A stretch of 64,000 nt of DNA from Belliella alkalica (GCF_022549785.1 NZ_JAKZGO010000004.1:49603-113602); one strand, 5' to 3'; counted from the stretch's first letter, positions 52,305 through 61,597 are shown. A program made the numbers and translations. The notes: generated by a model from the letters alone, not told the origin.

Positions 52305-52331
52305 AAGGTTACGATACGATAGCCTTTTTTT
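52303..52331 (+). terminator. Intrinsic terminator of the toxin-antitoxin operon
   Basis: AAAAGGTTA, 8-nt loop, TAGCCTTTT (one wobble) and a T-run. It starts at the toxin stop codon. Confidence 0.75.
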
Positions 52332-52390
52332 GTGACAAAGCTGATTCATATTGGTTTATTACTAGCCTTTACTTTTAGAATTAGTTATTC

Positions 52391-53380
52391 TCACCTCCAA
52401 GTTCTCAGAAAAAAGTCCTTTGCATTCTTGAAAGCTAATTTTTCTAGCTGATCTTGGTTTAATTTTTCAGAAAGGGTTTGTAAAACATCTGGATATTTAC
52501 CGGCATTTTCCACATTGGGGAAATAAAACGGAATCCTGCCTATATCCGGAAAACCAACCGTATAGAAGAAGTCTGCACCAAAGCAGATTTGATCTTCAGC
52601 GCCTTTTTCAAAACCATATAAAATGTGCTCGTAGATCCTGTTTGGATCTTCTGTATCGAGAAATGCCCTTAAGAAATTCACCCCAATAATGCCTTTTCTA
52701 TGGATTATTTCTTTGACAAATTCATCTGTCAGGTTTCTTTTATGATTCCATATAGACCTGAAGTTTGAGTGGCTCGCGATAACGGGTACGTGGAGATTAG
52801 TCTTGTCAATATGGTTGAGAATACCTTCTGCAAGCAAGTCGGATGTATGGGAAAGGTCTATGGCTATTTTTTTGCCTGACATATAATCAAGTAGTCTTTT
52901 CCCATCATCCTTGAGACCGATTCCTTCAGTATAATTTCCGCCTCCAAACCGATTTTCTTTGTGGTGTGTCATGCTGATGTAAGCAACTCTTCCGGTTTTC
53001 TCAATGATTTTGTCTAATCTGTCAAATGCAGCTTGAATTGGGGCAGTTTCATTAGCCAATCCAGATGCACTTTCTATTGAAGCCAAGATTCCGATTTTAT
53101 CTTGATTTTCTAAATTATTCAAAAATTCAAAATCAGCTATTGTTAAGTCCTTGGAGAAAGTTTTTTGAATAGATTGAAAATGGCCTACTTGCTTGTCAGC
53201 AAAATCCATACTCCCTGGGACCACATCAGTGAAAATTGCCATCACCTGCATTTTTACATTTCCTGTTTTCAAAAAAGGTAAAGCACAAGCAATATCTTCT
53301 GTTTTGTCGGCTCTCGCTCCTGGCACATTTGCCAAGTAAGAAAGTAAGTCACAATGGGTGTCAACTATCGGGGTTTTCAT
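52391..53380 (-). CDS. Membrane dipeptidase (renal dipeptidase type, M19)
   Basis: 329 residues. The first residues carry V-D-T-H-C-D with the zinc ligands. The bridging Glu lies in A-S-I-E-S-A-S near 99, later His ligands are in S-H-S-N-F near 206, and C-F-G-A-D-F-F near 270. It hydrolyses dipeptides; no signal peptide is visible, so it is likely cytoplasmic despite the family name. Single gene divergent from the kynurenine cluster. Confidence 0.92.
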   Translation of the reverse strand: MKTPIVDTHCDLLSYLANVPGARADKTEDIACALPFLKTGNVKMQVMAIFTDVVPGSMDFADKQVGHFQSIQKTFSKDLTIADFEFLNNLENQDKIGILASIESASGLANETAPIQAAFDRLDKIIEKTGRVAYISMTHHKENRFGGGNYTEGIGLKDDGKRLLDYMSGKKIAIDLSHTSDLLAEGILNHIDKTNLHVPVIASHSNFRSIWNHKRNLTDEFVKEIIHRKGIIGVNFLRAFLDTEDPNRIYEHILYGFEKGAEDQICFGADFFYTVGFPDIGRIPFYFPNVENAGKYPDVLQTLSEKLNQDQLEKLAFKNAKDFFLRTWR

Positions 53381-53556
53381 AAAGTCGGTTTGAATCAGGT
53401 ATCAAAGAAACTCAAAAAATGACAGTTTTTTTATACTTTTAGACTTCTTTTGAGTTAAAGAAAATAGCGAGTTCCAAATTAACAGTGCTTAGCTCATAAG
53501 TTTAGTAATTTATTACAGTCAATAAATCAAATATTTAATTCCCAACTGACATCAGT

Positions 53557-54069
53557 ATGCCTATCTCCAAGCCTATAAACTTTACCAAATGGATAGAGGA
53601 AAATCGACATCTCCTCAAACCTCCAATCGGAAATCAGCAAATCTATAAAGAGAATGAAGACTTTATCGTGATGGTGGTCGGTGGACCAAATTCAAGAAAG
53701 GATTATCATTACAATGAAGGGGAAGAATTTTTCTTTCAAATAGAAGGAGACATCACACTAAAGATAGTAGAAGAAGGAAAGCCAAAGGACATAGAAATTA
53801 AGGAAGGTGAAATCTTCTTATTGCCACCTCGAACTCCCCATAGTCCAAGGAGACCGGCAAATACGATTGGTTTGGTCTTTGAAAGATATAGAAGAAAGGG
53901 GGAGAAGGATGGCTTTATTTGGCATTGTGAAAATTGTGGTGAAAAACTCTATGAAGAGTATGCAGAAGTCACTGATATCGTCAATCAACTTCCGCCAATC
54001 ATGGAACGCTTTTGGTCAAATCCAGAAAACACCAAGTGCAAAAGCTGTGGGACGATCATGAAAAAATAG
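53557..54069 (+). CDS. nbaC: 3-Hydroxyanthranilate 3,4-dioxygenase
   Basis: 170 residues. Cupin core with G-G-P-N-S-R-K-D-Y-H-Y-N-E-G-E-E-F-F (iron ligands His and Glu near 52-60), P-P-R-T-P-H-S-P-R-R-P with the third His near 98, and a C-terminal rubredoxin-like C-x-x-C ... C-x-x-C iron site (about 128-166), as in the bacterial single-domain enzyme. It opens the ring of 3-hydroxyanthranilate, leading to quinolinate and NAD, or to further breakdown. First gene of the nbaC-kynU-kmo cluster. Confidence 0.95.
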   Translation: MPISKPINFTKWIEENRHLLKPPIGNQQIYKENEDFIVMVVGGPNSRKDYHYNEGEEFFFQIEGDITLKIVEEGKPKDIEIKEGEIFLLPPRTPHSPRRPANTIGLVFERYRRKGEKDGFIWHCENCGEKLYEEYAEVTDIVNQLPPIMERFWSNPENTKCKSCGTIMKK

Positions 54070-54117
54070 GCCTCAGTTTTCTTATTTAAATCAAAAATTA
54101 CCCAAATAGAAAATATA

Positions 54118-55407
54118 ATGTCAAACCAAGTCAACTTTGAGTTCAGTTTAGATTTTGCGAAAAAAATGGATGCGGAAGATCCTTTAAGAGATTTTCGATC
54201 TAAATTCATTTTTCCGAAGGTAAATGGAAATGAGGCGATTTATTTTTGTGGAAACTCACTCGGGATTCAGCCAAAAACCACCCAAGCTTATATTCAAAAA
54301 GAGCTTGACAACTGGGCAAGCATGGCGGTTGATGGACATTTTCATGGGGAAGACGCTTGGTACCATATTCGCAAAAAATCAAAACCAGCATTGGCGGAAA
54401 TTGTAGGAGCGCACGAACACGAAGTAGTTGCAATGAACAATTTGACATCCAACCTTCATTTTTTAATGGTTTCATTTTATCAACCTACAGCAGAGAGGTA
54501 CAAGATAATTACCGAAGCTGGAGCTTTTCCTTCTGATATGTATATGTTGGAAACCCAAGTCAAATTTCATGGCTTAGATCCTGATGAAGTAATTATAGAA
54601 ATCGCTCCAAGGGAAGGAGAGCATACTCTGAGGACTGAGGATATTTTACAAACGATTCAGGAACACGGAGATCAGTTGGCATTGGTTATGATGGCTGGAT
54701 TACAATATTATACTGGACAGCTTTTTGATATGAAGGCTATAACCGAAGCTGCCCATAAAGTAGGTGCTTATGTTGGGTTTGATTTGGCGCATGCCGCAGG
54801 CAATGCCCAATTGGATCTTCATGATTGGCAAGTTGACTTTGCTACATGGTGTAGTTACAAATACATGAATTCTGGACCTGGGAATGTTTCCGGAATATTT
54901 GTACATGAAAAACATGCAGAAAAGCCAGAATTGCCTCGATTTGCAGGTTGGTGGGGACATGATGAAGGTGAGCGATTTAAGATGGAGAAAGGCTTTGTGC
55001 CCATGTTTGGTGCAGATGGCTGGCAATTGGCAAACTCAAATGTATTGGCTTTGGCGGCACACCAGGCTTCGTTGGATATCTTTATGGAAGCAGGGATTAA
55101 GAACTTAAGAACGAAAAGCGAAACTTTAACTGGTTATTTGGAGTTTTTAATTCATAAAATAAGCGGAGATAGCGGTGTGATTGAAATAATAACACCAAAA
55201 AACAAAAACGAAAGAGGCTGTCAATTATCTTTGCACGTCCATAAAGGAGGCAAAGCAGTATTTGATGAATTTTATCAAAATGGAATAGTTGGTGATTGGA
55301 GACATCCAAACGTAATCAGAATAGCACCTACACCACTATATAATAGCTTCACGGATGTGTTCAGGTTTGCCCAAGTCCTGGAACAATCCCTCCGAAAGTT
55401 TGCATAA
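54118..55407 (+). CDS. kynU: Kynureninase
   Basis: 429 residues, PLP fold type I. The N-terminal G-N-S-L-G is the family start motif. The Schiff-base lysine is Lys248 in W-C-S-Y-K-Y-M-N-S-G-P-G, and D-L-A-H-A-A-G-N provides the PLP aspartate near 222. It cleaves kynurenine or 3-hydroxykynurenine to (3-hydroxy)anthranilate and alanine. It starts 48 nt after nbaC, and kmo follows. Confidence 0.97.
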   Translation: MSNQVNFEFSLDFAKKMDAEDPLRDFRSKFIFPKVNGNEAIYFCGNSLGIQPKTTQAYIQKELDNWASMAVDGHFHGEDAWYHIRKKSKPALAEIVGAHEHEVVAMNNLTSNLHFLMVSFYQPTAERYKIITEAGAFPSDMYMLETQVKFHGLDPDEVIIEIAPREGEHTLRTEDILQTIQEHGDQLALVMMAGLQYYTGQLFDMKAITEAAHKVGAYVGFDLAHAAGNAQLDLHDWQVDFATWCSYKYMNSGPGNVSGIFVHEKHAEKPELPRFAGWWGHDEGERFKMEKGFVPMFGADGWQLANSNVLALAAHQASLDIFMEAGIKNLRTKSETLTGYLEFLIHKISGDSGVIEIITPKNKNERGCQLSLHVHKGGKAVFDEFYQNGIVGDWRHPNVIRIAPTPLYNSFTDVFRFAQVLEQSLRKFA

Positions 55408-55432
55408 AAATAAGGGTATTGAATTGGAAGTG

Positions 55433-56785
55433 ATGGAAAAAAATGAAATTAGCATCTTAGGAGCCGGATTGATTGGGTCTCTTTTGAGCATTTATTTGAA
55501 AAAAAGGGGACTTGATGTTTCTATTTTTGAAAAAAGACTAGATAACAGAAATTCACAATATAAAGAAGAAGGCCGATCGATCAACATGGCGCTAAGCGAC
55601 CGTGGTTGGCGTGCTTTGGAAAAAATAGGTCTAAAAGATAAAATCATGCCCCTTGCCATTCCTATGTATGGAAGGAGAGTTCATGACGAACATGGAAAGA
55701 CTACATTTATCCCATATGGAAAAGACGATCAAGCAATATATTCTATTTCCAGAGGCAGGTTCAATAGGGTCCTGATTGATGAAGCTGAAAAAGAAGGTGT
55801 AAAGCTCAATTTTGGACATAGGTGTGACCATGTCAATATTGGCAAAGGTGAGCTACATTTCACTGTTGGTGAGGAAAGAAGTCAGCTTCACTCTAATGTA
55901 ATCATTGGAGCTGATGGTGCTTATAGTTCGCTAAGGATGGCTATGCAGAAGCAAGCTAGGTTCAATTATAAGCAAGAGTATATTTCCCATGGCTACAAAG
56001 AATTGACTATTCCGGCTACAGCAGAAGGAGAGTTTGCCATGGATCCAAATGCACTTCATATTTGGCCTAGAGGGAAATTTATGCTGATTGCTCTACCAAA
56101 TCCTGACAAATCATTTACATGTACTTTGTTCTTGCCTTTTGAAGGGACAAAAGTATGTTTTGACAAAATCAATGATGAGGTAGATATCAAAAGTGTTTTC
56201 AAAACACATTTTGATGATGCCTACAAGTTAATGCCAAATCTGACTGAGCAATATTTTAACAACCCAACCTCAGCATTGATCAACATTGAGTGTTTTCCTT
56301 GGGTTCAAGATAGGGCCTTGCTAATAGGTGATGCTTCCCATGCAATGGTTCCATTTTATGGTCAAGGTATGAACTGTGGTTTTGAAGATTGCTTTATATT
56401 GGATAGCTTGATCGATAAGTTTGGAACGACCGCTTGGGATTTGATTTTTGCAAAATTCCAGAAAATGAGGAAGCCAGATACAGATGCTATTTGTCAATTG
56501 GCAATGGAAAATTTTGTTGAAATGAGAGGTGCTGTTTCGGATCCTAAATTTCTTTTAAGGAAGAAAATTGAGGCAAAACTGCATGCTTTGTACCCAAATG
56601 ACTGGGTGCCTCTTTATACGATGGTTACTTTTTCTGATATGCCTTATTCAGAGGCTTATGCTCAAGGAAAGTTACAGGAGGCAATCATGGATAAGGTCAT
56701 GTCAAGCCCTTTGATAACTCAAAATTGGGACAAGTTGGATTATGGAGACATCATAGATAAGATGGAGGCCACAAAGGCTGTTTAG
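55433..56785 (+). CDS. kmo: Kynurenine 3-monooxygenase
   Basis: 450 residues from ATG 55433 (M-E-K-N-E-I-S); the open frame begins at 55355 inside kynU, but the FAD motif I-L-G-A-G-L-I-G at 8-15 fixes the true start. Second FAD motif G-D-A-S-H-A-M-V-P-F near 300 and a D-G motif (I-I-G-A-D-G-A-Y-S) near 155 are typical. It hydroxylates kynurenine using NADPH and O2. No membrane anchor is obvious, unlike the eukaryotic enzyme. A terminator follows. Confidence 0.95.
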   Translation: MEKNEISILGAGLIGSLLSIYLKKRGLDVSIFEKRLDNRNSQYKEEGRSINMALSDRGWRALEKIGLKDKIMPLAIPMYGRRVHDEHGKTTFIPYGKDDQAIYSISRGRFNRVLIDEAEKEGVKLNFGHRCDHVNIGKGELHFTVGEERSQLHSNVIIGADGAYSSLRMAMQKQARFNYKQEYISHGYKELTIPATAEGEFAMDPNALHIWPRGKFMLIALPNPDKSFTCTLFLPFEGTKVCFDKINDEVDIKSVFKTHFDDAYKLMPNLTEQYFNNPTSALINIECFPWVQDRALLIGDASHAMVPFYGQGMNCGFEDCFILDSLIDKFGTTAWDLIFAKFQKMRKPDTDAICQLAMENFVEMRGAVSDPKFLLRKKIEAKLHALYPNDWVPLYTMVTFSDMPYSEAYAQGKLQEAIMDKVMSSPLITQNWDKLDYGDIIDKMEATKAV

Positions 56786-56805
56786 TTTTATTTTGAAAAA
56801 ATAAG

Positions 56806-56839
56806 AAGGGGATTTCAAATTACGAAATCCCCTTTTTTT
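56806..56839 (+). terminator. Intrinsic terminator of the kynurenine cluster
   Basis: AAGGGGATTTC, 7-nt loop, GAAATCCCCTT, then T-run. Stem perfect over 11 bp. Confidence 0.85.
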
Positions 56840-56904
56840 AGCTGGCTTAATCTTCAGTATTATTTTTTTTGTTGTTAAAAAAATATGGTTTAACAACTTT
56901 TTGT

Positions 56905-57528
56905 TTAGTCTGCTTTAGTCCATTTGATTGTACATCCAATCGCTTTAGTAGTTTCTACAGCTATTTTTTCTCCAGATAATATTGCATCCATTGCATCCTC
57001 TACATATTTCTCAGTAACAGCAGAAGCATTCTGATAATTATTGTCAATTGCTCCAATATATTTTACTATAAACTCATCATCTTCTTTGTCAAGAATGTAA
57101 ACATGGGGAGTTCTACTGGCACCGTATGCTTTTATTGTTTCTTGGGTTTTGTCGTAAACATAGTGGAAAGGGAAATTCTTTTCTTTGGATCTTTCCTTCA
57201 TTTTGTCGAAGCTATCACCAGGACTTACTTTGTCATCATTTGAATTGATGGCAATGACAGGATATCCTTGAGCTGCATATTTGTTGTGTAAGTTGATCAT
57301 TCGATCTTCATAAGCCACTACATAAGGGCACGTATTGCATGAAAATATCACGATAGCACCTTTTGCACCGCGAATATCAGACATAGTGACCCAGGCACCA
57401 TCTACACTTTCGAGCTTAAAGTCTGCAGCGGTATCACCTATTTTATATCCTTTTTCTTGAGCAATTGTCAAGTGGGGAATGGTACAGAATATCATTCCTC
57501 CCAATAAAAGCATGATTATGTTTTTCAT
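56905..57528 (-). CDS. Exported thioredoxin-fold protein with C-N-T-C-P motif
   Basis: 207 residues with a signal peptide ending in T-I-A-Q near residue 24. A peroxiredoxin/AhpC-TSA-like domain follows with F-S-C-N-T-C-P-Y near residue 65, instead of the W-C-x-x-C of thioredoxin. The cis-proline region S-R-T-P-H-V-Y is present. Such proteins are usually called redoxin- or thiol-disulfide-exchange-like. It follows the TlpA-like gene by 16 nt, making a two-gene periplasmic redox unit. Confidence 0.85.
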   Translation of the reverse strand: MKNIIMLLLGGMIFCTIPHLTIAQEKGYKIGDTAADFKLESVDGAWVTMSDIRGAKGAIVIFSCNTCPYVVAYEDRMINLHNKYAAQGYPVIAINSNDDKVSPGDSFDKMKERSKEKNFPFHYVYDKTQETIKAYGASRTPHVYILDKEDDEFIVKYIGAIDNNYQNASAVTEKYVEDAMDAILSGEKIAVETTKAIGCTIKWTKAD

Positions 57529-57544
57529 ATTGTTTTTAGGTTAT

Positions 57545-58039
57545 TTACTTTAGATTTGATATCAATTTCTTCAACTCTTCTTCTGTCACTTCTCCCTCAT
57601 GGAAATACTTTTCGCCATTTGGTTTGATAAACAAGGTCGCAGGGATTGCACCTGACCATTCAGGATTGACTTTATCTATCCATTTGTCATAATCAACATC
57701 ATTTAGCAAGTAAACAGGGTGCGTAACGTTTCTTTTATCTATAAAACTTGTGACTCTTTCTGGTTTTCTCCCATCATCCATAGAAATAAAATACAGCTCT
57801 AATTCATCATCTTCAGAAGCAGTTTTTTCAAAATACGGCATTTCCTTAACGCAGGGTGCACACCATGTAGCCCAAAAATTGTAAACTCGGATCTTTTTAG
57901 AGGATCGATTCATCATCCCTTCAAATTCTTCGAAAGAGATGATTTCAAAAGTTTTATTATCATTACCATTTATTGATTGAAATGATAGTAATAGGCTCAG
58001 AGAAAAAAACTGAATAAATAACCTAGGTAAATTTTTCAT
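57545..58039 (-). CDS. TlpA-family thiol-disulfide oxidoreductase, exported
   Basis: 164 residues with a signal peptide near residue 25. Active site W-A-T-W-C-A-P-C-V-K-E-M-P near residue 58-70 and the cis-proline in G-A-I-P-A-T. TlpA/ResA-type proteins reduce disulfides in the periplasm, for example for cytochrome maturation. First gene of the two-gene redox unit, bordering the gene-free 58.04-58.47 kb region. Confidence 0.9.
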   Translation of the reverse strand: MKNLPRLFIQFFSLSLLLSFQSINGNDNKTFEIISFEEFEGMMNRSSKKIRVYNFWATWCAPCVKEMPYFEKTASEDDELELYFISMDDGRKPERVTSFIDKRNVTHPVYLLNDVDYDKWIDKVNPEWSGAIPATLFIKPNGEKYFHEGEVTEEELKKLISNLK

Positions 58040-58240
58040 TTATTAATATTCTTTATTTGAGCTTTATTTAACAAGGAGCATTTATAAACAAAAGAATAAG
58101 ATTGAATTCAAAATTTTATTCTTTTTCGGACTCAATTTTAAGTACTATATGAACTACGAACTAGGGTCAATTTTGTTTGACCATTCATAAAAAACATCTA
58201 AAAAACGCTGGATTCGACTAAGTAGAAAAGCAAGTGTTTT

Positions 58241-58399
58241 TTATCCACATTTTGCATAAGTTATCCACATGTGATTAATCAAACATTATAACAATTTGAT
58301 TATAAGCAATTTATGTGATTTTAAGAAAAGTTAATTTTGTGGATAATATACTGTAAATGAGATTATTAAAAATAAAAAAGAAAATTTCACGGTGGATAA
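58241..58399. other. Candidate replication origin: clustered DnaA boxes in AT-rich DNA
   Basis: Perfect DnaA boxes TTATCCACA at 58241-58249 and 58261-58269 (exactly 20 bp apart), a perfect box in the other orientation (TGTGGATAA) at 58338-58346, and a one-mismatch box (GGTGGATAA) at 58391-58399. The two pairs face each other across an AT-rich stretch (58275-58335) that could be the unwinding element. The whole 430-nt region has no gene. One isolated TTATCCACA elsewhere in the window lies inside a coding region near 36.75 kb. Confidence 0.65.
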
Positions 58400-58469
58400 A
58401 TATCAAAACAGAATAATATTTTATTGTGAGATTGTAAGCGCTTGGGCTGTTTTTATATATAATAGAAAG

Positions 58470-59870
58470 CTATTTTAAAAAGTATGTGAACTCTCCATTT
58501 TTCTGATACAGATTTCCCAATGGGGGAATTCTTTCAATCAAATTCTCAAATACTTTTTCTTGATCTATTATCACATCAGGTTTTTCTGTCAAAAACTCTT
58601 GATAAACCATAGCCATGTCGGCATAATCATCAAAATCTTTTAAAATCCTATTGGAAAGTTTGCTGTTTAAATATGATGTTGCGAGGCTTGCGTTTTTGTA
58701 ATATGCAGTGTCATCACCCAATACTAAAATTCTTTTACCCTGTGTTATTTTATGCTTTTCTTGATAGATAATTGCATAGCTTTCCAGTTTTCCCGAGCTT
58801 TTTTGATAAACCAGCCAAGAATAGCCAACCAATGGAACTCCAAGAAATAAGATAACAGCAAAAGTGTTGATGACTCTGGTTTGAGTAAGATAAATAAATA
58901 TTTGACTGATAAAATATGTGAAAGCTGGAATTAGTATAATCCATTGATAGGGTGTTCTTCTATTGGTAAGGAAGATGGAAAAAATGGCAAAGATTAAGAA
59001 AATGAGAATCAATTGTCTTTGTTTTTGCTGGTTGACGGTGATCAATTTGAACCATGTGCCTACAAAATACCCCGTTAGTGTCAATAAGATTGGTAATGCA
59101 AAAAGTATTAAAACGTCTTTTAAGTTTACATGAGAATATACATCAATTATCCTTGTGGCAAAGAAATATTCAAAGATAAATTCTGGCAATGCATCCATCC
59201 AAAAATAATAAAGTGCACACAAGGCTATTGGTAGAAGATAGCCAACTAAAGACAAAACGAATTGATTGAAGGAAAATCCACTTACCACTATTCCAGAGAC
59301 TATCAAGAAGGGCAAGAATATAACTAGAGGAAAATGAAAACAAGTAGCTATTCCCCCAAATACACCTACCAAAAGAACCGAATCAGACCCTTCCTTTTGA
59401 AGCACTGTCTGTGAAAATAGCTGTCCCAATGCCAAAACTATAAATGTACCTCCCATCAATGCAGGAGAAATTGTCAAGAAATCAAATGAAAGATGAAACA
59501 ATACGATCATCACAGCACCAGGAATGTATGTGTTTTCCTCAAACGATTTGTATTGGATGAACAATGAGTTTATGTAGGCAACTTGAAAAAGAATAATTAA
59601 TCCTGCAATTAATTTGTAGACAAAAAAATTCTTTCCAAATATTAAATGAATAACCCAGTATACTCCAGCAGAAAGTGGTCCAGTGTCATCTACCACATCC
59701 TTATACATATGAAAACCATTTGCTAGGCGTTCCCCTGCCAACATCCAAATAAGTTCTGGCTGTGTCATTGGGGCTTGTAAAACCCAATAGTAAATCCCAC
59801 TCAAAACAATAAGCATGAGCAAGATTCCTATCATTCGAAAAGGGTCGTTAATTTTAAAAAAACTGAGCAA
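58470..59870 (-). CDS. Polytopic inner-membrane protein, glycosyltransferase-like or DUF6427-like
   Basis: 466 residues with about eleven transmembrane helices and short loops, ending in a soluble C-terminal segment of about 110 residues (from G-K-R-I-L-V-L-G-D-D). An early periplasmic loop contains R-L-A-N-G-F-H-M-Y-K-D-V-V-D-D-T-G-P-L, reminiscent of the acidic loop of GT-C glycosyltransferases. It may transfer or flip a lipid-linked sugar, but the family is uncertain. Single gene between the candidate origin and rbfA, divergent from rbfA. Confidence 0.7.
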   Translation of the reverse strand: MLSFFKINDPFRMIGILLMLIVLSGIYYWVLQAPMTQPELIWMLAGERLANGFHMYKDVVDDTGPLSAGVYWVIHLIFGKNFFVYKLIAGLIILFQVAYINSLFIQYKSFEENTYIPGAVMIVLFHLSFDFLTISPALMGGTFIVLALGQLFSQTVLQKEGSDSVLLVGVFGGIATCFHFPLVIFLPFLIVSGIVVSGFSFNQFVLSLVGYLLPIALCALYYFWMDALPEFIFEYFFATRIIDVYSHVNLKDVLILFALPILLTLTGYFVGTWFKLITVNQQKQRQLILIFLIFAIFSIFLTNRRTPYQWIILIPAFTYFISQIFIYLTQTRVINTFAVILFLGVPLVGYSWLVYQKSSGKLESYAIIYQEKHKITQGKRILVLGDDTAYYKNASLATSYLNSKLSNRILKDFDDYADMAMVYQEFLTEKPDVIIDQEKVFENLIERIPPLGNLYQKNGEFTYFLK

Positions 59871-59938
59871 AATCTATTTGATGTTAAAAGGTGTGACATT
59901 CATGACCCACGAAATTAAAGGTTACTCATTTAATTCAC

Positions 59939-59946
59939 TAAATTTG
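59939..59946 (+). promoter_or_regulatory. Putative -7 element (TAAATTTG) of rbfA
   Basis: TAAATTTG matches TAnnTTTG, 17 nt before the rbfA ATG. No clear -33 TTG is seen. Confidence 0.35.
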
Positions 59947-59963
59947 TACCAACTATTATTGAT

Positions 59964-60344
59964 ATGGAAAGTAAAAGACAACAAAAATATTCAAAACTGA
60001 TTCAAAAGGAACTTGGTGAGATTTTTCAAAAAGAAGCTAAGTTGCTCGTTGGTAGCGCGATGGTTACTGTGGTTAGGGTGATTATGAGCCCAGATTTGAG
60101 TGTGGCAAAAATCAACCTCAGTTTGCTATTGGCAAATAACCAAGACCTTTTTGAGAAAATCAATGACCATAAAAAGGAAATTCGTAAACATCTTGGAAAT
60201 AGAATTGGGAAAAGTGTTCGAATCATTCCTGAATTGGCATTTTTCATGGATGAATCAGCTTCTTATGCGCAGCATATGGACAAGGTGATTTCTTCACTTG
60301 ATATTCCAGAAGCATCAGAAGAAGATGAGGAAGAAGAAGATTAA
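59964..60344 (+). CDS. rbfA: Ribosome-binding factor A
   Basis: 126 residues. KH-like fold with the family start (R-Q-Q-K-Y-S-K-L-I-Q-K-E-L-G-E-I-F), V-T-V-V-R-V-I-M-S-P-D-L-S near 30-42, and R-I-I-P-E-L-A-F-F-M-D-E-S near 84-96. A strongly acidic tail ends the protein. It helps mature the 30S subunit, notably the 16S 5' end. The permease gene starts 18 nt later. Confidence 0.95.
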   Translation: MESKRQQKYSKLIQKELGEIFQKEAKLLVGSAMVTVVRVIMSPDLSVAKINLSLLLANNQDLFEKINDHKKEIRKHLGNRIGKSVRIIPELAFFMDESASYAQHMDKVISSLDIPEASEEDEEEED

Positions 60345-60362
60345 TTTCAAATAGCCAACTCT

Positions 60363-61586
60363 TTGAACCTCTCCTATTTTATAGCAGCCAGATATTTCCG
60401 CAGTAAAAAGAAGCGGAATTTTATCACCATTTTGTCTAGGATCTCCATGGTAGGAGTCGCGATAGGCACGATGGCACTTGTCATTGTGCTTTCTGTATTC
60501 AATGGTTTAGAAGATTTGGTGAGAGGATTGTATGCTTCTTTTGATGCCGAATTGAAAATAGAGGCTGTTCAGGGAAAATCTTTTACCTATGATGAGGATT
60601 TTATCTCTAAAATCTCAAATACTGAAGGTGTAGAAGTAGTTACAGAAGTAATTGAAGATAATGCACTTTTCAAATATAAAGATTACCAACATCTCGCTAG
60701 ACTAAAAGGAGTTTCCGAAAATTATTTGGATCAAGGAAGGTTTGACGAAGGTTATGTGTGGGGAAATCTTGAGCTTGGGTCTGATTCTCAACCTAAGGCT
60801 ATCATCGGAAGAGGAGTAGGTTTTTATCTTTCGATAGATATTGACAATGAGTTTGAATTGCTTCAAGTCTTTTATCCCAAAGCTCCCAGAAATGCAGGCA
60901 CCTTAGATCCCAGACAACTTTATTCTAGAAATGTGATCAAGCCTGCTGCATTTTTTAGCATCGAAAAAGAGTTTGATGACAATTATATCATTGCCCCAAT
61001 AGGTTTTGTAAGGGATTTGTTGAATTATGGCGAAAAGCTAACTTCTATTGAAATTAAAATTCAGGAAGGTTATAGAATCTCCACTGTGAAAAATAACCTA
61101 AAAACAGTGCTGGGGCAGAATTTTTCTGTAAAGGACACGGATGAGCAGCATGCAGGATTGCTCAGAACCATCAAAATCGAAAAGCTATTTGTCTTCATTA
61201 CTCTAAGTTTTATTTTGGCAGTAGCTTCTTTTAATATTTTCTTTTCCCTTTCGATGATGGCTATAGAAAAGAAAAAAGATACTGCGGTACTCATTGCTAT
61301 GGGTGCCAAAACAGAATTGATCAAAAAAATCTACATGAAGCAAGGCGCAATAATTGCGTTTTCAGGTGCTATCATTGGTTTAGTTTTAGGGTATTTAGTC
61401 TGCTTGGTACAATCCACTTTTGGGATCGTATCCTTGGGAATCAGTTCATCGGTGATTGATAGCTATCCTGTCAAAATGATTTGGACTGACTTTCTTTGGA
61501 CGAGCATTGCAGTCATTACGATCACCTTTGTGGCTTCCTATAGACCTGCAGTCATTGCTTCGAAAGTGAAATCTACAGATTTGTAA
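60363..61586 (+). CDS. ABC transporter permease of the LolC/LolE-FtsX type
   Basis: 407 residues with a TTG start at 60363, which matches the family N-terminus (F-I-A-A-R-Y-F-R-S-K-K-K-R-N-F); the next Met is about 28 residues in. One N-terminal transmembrane helix, a periplasmic MacB-like domain (about 50-270) and three C-terminal helices make the usual FtsX-type layout. It resembles the lipoprotein-release permeases but could serve another envelope export system. It lies 18 nt after rbfA. Confidence 0.88.
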   Translation: MNLSYFIAARYFRSKKKRNFITILSRISMVGVAIGTMALVIVLSVFNGLEDLVRGLYASFDAELKIEAVQGKSFTYDEDFISKISNTEGVEVVTEVIEDNALFKYKDYQHLARLKGVSENYLDQGRFDEGYVWGNLELGSDSQPKAIIGRGVGFYLSIDIDNEFELLQVFYPKAPRNAGTLDPRQLYSRNVIKPAAFFSIEKEFDDNYIIAPIGFVRDLLNYGEKLTSIEIKIQEGYRISTVKNNLKTVLGQNFSVKDTDEQHAGLLRTIKIEKLFVFITLSFILAVASFNIFFSLSMMAIEKKKDTAVLIAMGAKTELIKKIYMKQGAIIAFSGAIIGLVLGYLVCLVQSTFGIVSLGISSSVIDSYPVKMIWTDFLWTSIAVITITFVASYRPAVIASKVKSTDL

Positions 61587-61597
61587 TTAATTTTTAC

